A DNA stretch of 15,833 nt. Origin: Deltaproteobacteria bacterium. Lineage in GTDB: Bacteria; Bdellovibrionota; UBA1018; UBA923. Position 1 is the first letter of the stretch, and the number at the start of each line of letters is the position of its first letter. The DNA is taken from the NCBI GenBank assembly GCA_016194725.1, contig JACQAW010000348.1:1-15833 (forward strand), written 5' to 3'. A model generated the notes under the pieces. That model did no database searches, had not been told where the DNA came from, and was given only the letters and a program-made list of their open reading frames with translations. A program made the translations under genes and the position numbers. Shown piece by piece: positions 15,101 to 15,833 of the stretch.

Positions 15101-15240
15101 TTGGGGGACTGATGAGCTCGACATTACTAACCCTTGTAGTCGTGCCCGCGGCCTTCAGCTATGTCGACCGGTTTCGGGTATGGAGCGGCAAAGGGCTTCA
15201 GCGTATCTTCGTGCTCAAGCCCCTGTCCCGCAAAAGCTGA
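12142..15240 (+). CDS. RND family inner-membrane efflux transporter (HAE-1/AcrB-like)
   Basis: 1032 aa, full length for the family. TM1 lies at about residues 11-30, followed by the hallmark DMFPNVTFPVVTVSTPYPGA segment. The TM2-TM6 cluster falls at about 338-490, with a second half repeating the arrangement from about 525 (TM7) and 850-1020 (TM8-TM12). The proton-relay residues are intact: Asp403-Asp404 in GLLIDDAIVV (TM4) and Lys920 in GIATKNSILLVDYA (TM10). Two large periplasmic porter domains lie between. The protein exports hydrophobic or amphiphilic compounds using the proton gradient. AAGGGAG at 12129-12135 is a strong Shine-Dalgarno six bases before the ATG, inside the end of the channel gene. 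Oddly, no periplasmic adaptor (membrane fusion protein) gene lies in the operon or nearby, so one must be supplied from elsewhere or the pump is unorthodox. Confidence 0.95.
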   Translation: MSLWTLSIKRPIFISCVVFSIIAVGWLSLQRLAVDMFPNVTFPVVTVSTPYPGAGPKEVETLVSKPLEDEISTLTGIKTLSSINREGISTVIAEFTLETDVKYAEQQIRDRVSSVKSKLPRDIKEAVVRRIDPADQPIIILSLTANLSEGQIFDLANETLRPRIESVNQVGLVEVVGARKREIHVDLDRGKLKSHELSANQVASRIAAAGQDVPIGKVDEGTKAIVFRALGEFRALKQIDQTIVSFFGNDVPVTVGDVGRVTDTLEDEKARTFINGKKAVQLLVYRQSGANTIAVSTDVRKRIAKLNEQLKTSQGAPEIQIVRDTSKFIRANVLDVKESILIGVALTVLVVFFFLGNVRSTLITGLALPNSLLGAFVLMAVAGFTVNVMTLLALSLAVGLLIDDAIVVRENIFRHAEEGMSPVEAATKGTAEVALAVVATTLTVIAVFGPIAFLNGVVGQFFKEFGLTICFAMVISLFDAFTMAPMLSAYLGGAAGRKSSFSQAIDRVHQRMELIYERVIKFTLRRPFFILGSSAVIFVLSLVAVGYVPKTFLPPQDYGEFEVGIELPPGTNLGAMTDVAVQVDQVIRGNPEVATSLLIVGGRASEANSAQFFVELVPSGRRKVDTSKFKDRLRSQLVPFAYANPMVKDIDAVAGGVRPFNVNIIGTDLEELEKVANAVFAKIRNHPGLKDPDISFRPGKPEFQVALDNRRAEGMGISSMSLGQELRAQIEGVKPAVFRENGLEYDVRVRLQPDQRNLRAGFNGTYIPNINNTLVKLSTVASPVEAEGPADIRRQDRGRYIQISADLTPGGVGMGQVMKDVRTIFEQDVRLPAGMRYQFVGQAENFTELVANMLMASGLGILFIFLVLASLYESFVTPFTIMLVLPLAACGAFIALFITHNSLDIFSMIGCIMLLGIATKNSILLVDYANQLVQSGVDRREAMLRAGKTRLRPILMTTVALISGMLPVAIGLNEASKQRVSMGVAVIGGLMSSTLLTLVVVPAAFSYVDRFRVWSGKGLQRIFVLKPLSRKS

Positions 15241-15307
15241 GACGAGCGCCACGAATACCGTCATAGTTCCAAGCCATTAAAAAGGGCGCTGCCCCGATTT
15301 GGGCCGG

Positions 15308-15316
15308 TGGTATAAT
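15308..15316 (+). promoter_or_regulatory. Extended -10 promoter giving a probable leaderless mRNA
   Basis: TGGTATAAT is a perfect extended -10 element. Only a poor -35 (CTGCCC at 15289-15294, 16 bp spacing) is present, as is usual with extended -10 promoters. The element ends 6 bases before the ATG at 15323, so the expected start of transcription coincides with the start codon, and there is no room for a Shine-Dalgarno. Confidence 0.6.
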
Positions 15317-15322
15317 TATGGG

Positions 15323-15833
15323 ATGAAGAAGGTTTTGATTGTCGCCGCGGTTTCCGCCGCGGTTCTGGTCTGGTCTTGGGGGCTTGCCATGGCCGGGGGG
15401 CCGATGGGAGGTTCTTGCGCGGGCGGAGGCGGTGGTGGCGCATTTTTTCCGTCAAGAGCGGCATCCGCATCCCAACCCGGGAGCGATTTCAACGGCGCCT
15501 ATGCGCAGGCCATGAATCAGGCCTACCAGCAATATCTGTTGCAGTCGGCTCAGCAGCCGACCCCACCGTACAATGAACAGGCATACGCGGCCCCGCCTGC
15601 TAACGTACCGCAAGACACGGTCGCCGGGCCGTCTTTGCCTCCGGAAATCCCGGCTCCCGCCGCTGGCGCCTCGGGGTCACAAACCCAAGATCGAATTCCC
15701 GTGGGCGGTTGCGCTGTTTGCGATGAGCGGGGCCTGGCCGCAGACACGACAACGGTGTGTTGTCCTGGCATTGTCGGCCCTACGACTCCCAAGGATGTCG
15801 CGCCACCGACAGACCGTACCACTGTAAGTCCGG
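15323..15833 (+). CDS. Exported Gly-rich/Pro-Ala-rich protein with Cys motifs, 3' truncated by the window edge
   Basis: The frame is open from the ATG at 15323 to the window end without a stop (170 codons visible). Residues 1-24 form a signal peptide (MKKVLIVAAVSAAVLVWSWG, cleavage near ALAMA/GG). Then follow a GGPMGGSCAGGGGGGA stretch with Cys32, a Gln/Tyr/Ala segment (AYAQAMNQAYQQYLLQ), a long Pro/Ala-rich linker, and a cysteine cluster CAVCDERG with VCCPG (Cys130, 133, 146, 147). The CxxC-N12-CC spacing could bind metal or form disulfides. Whether a folded domain follows is unknown, because the gene runs off the edge. It starts 82 bp after the efflux operon with its own strong promoter, so it is probably not part of it. 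Function not recognised. Confidence 0.7.
   Translation, partial: MKKVLIVAAVSAAVLVWSWGLAMAGGPMGGSCAGGGGGGAFFPSRAASASQPGSDFNGAYAQAMNQAYQQYLLQSAQQPTPPYNEQAYAAPPANVPQDTVAGPSLPPEIPAPAAGASGSQTQDRIPVGGCAVCDERGLAADTTTVCCPGIVGPTTPKDVAPPTDRTTVSP

Noticed and set aside
15550..15827. Open frames of 84-90 codons on both strands at the right edge
   Set aside because: They overlap the longer frame from 15323, which has a promoter, a start codon and a signal peptide.

Overview
The window is high-GC bacterial DNA (I judge roughly 60% by eye) from a Gram-negative: it encodes a TolC-type outer-membrane channel, an RND inner-membrane pump, a signal-peptide-bearing beta-barrel protein and several periplasmic enzymes. 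The small HUH-type transposase-like protein at 3183-3695 resembles, from memory, a family common in Bdellovibrio relatives. I therefore lean towards Bdellovibrionota or another delta-proteobacteria-like lineage, with low confidence because no rRNA or other marker gene is present.

Layout. 1-235 is the 3' end of a gene that enters from the left; it meets a convergent response regulator (333-1022, minus) at a two-way terminator. Across a 210-bp divergent promoter region that holds a strong dyad lies a second, paralogous response regulator (1233-1905, plus). The two have decayed in complementary ways. The minus-strand copy keeps an intact DNA-binding domain but its receiver has lost the phospho-acceptor Asp and three other key residues. 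The plus-strand copy keeps a perfect receiver but is frameshifted in the DNA-binding domain. Next come an outer-membrane beta-barrel protein (1980-2831, minus), a 351-bp gap with a 13-bp inverted repeat, the HUH transposase-like gene, and a membrane-anchored protein with an FN3-like domain (3738-4343).

4396-7310 is a two-gene operon of M16 (insulinase-type) periplasmic zinc peptidases, one catalytic and one with a degenerate zinc site, the usual heterodimer arrangement. Six bases beyond it, convergently, ends a large secreted phospholipase-D-like protein (7317-9401, minus) with two imperfect HKD motifs. Divergent from that is a small regulator with an N-terminal receiver-like part and a Fis-type helix-turn-helix (9494-10063).

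10125-15240 is a tightly overlapping operon: TetR repressor, TolC-like channel, RND transporter, each joined by a 4-base ATGA overlap. It is a drug or metabolite efflux system without its periplasmic adaptor gene. At 15323 a further secreted protein begins behind an extended -10 promoter that sits 6 bases before the ATG, so its mRNA is probably leaderless; it runs off the right edge.

I did not find a clearly new multi-gene system. The most unusual items are the reciprocally degenerate regulator pair, the adaptor-less efflux operon, the degenerate PLD-like protein and the leaderless-type promoter. No tRNA, rRNA, CRISPR array or complete insertion sequence was seen.
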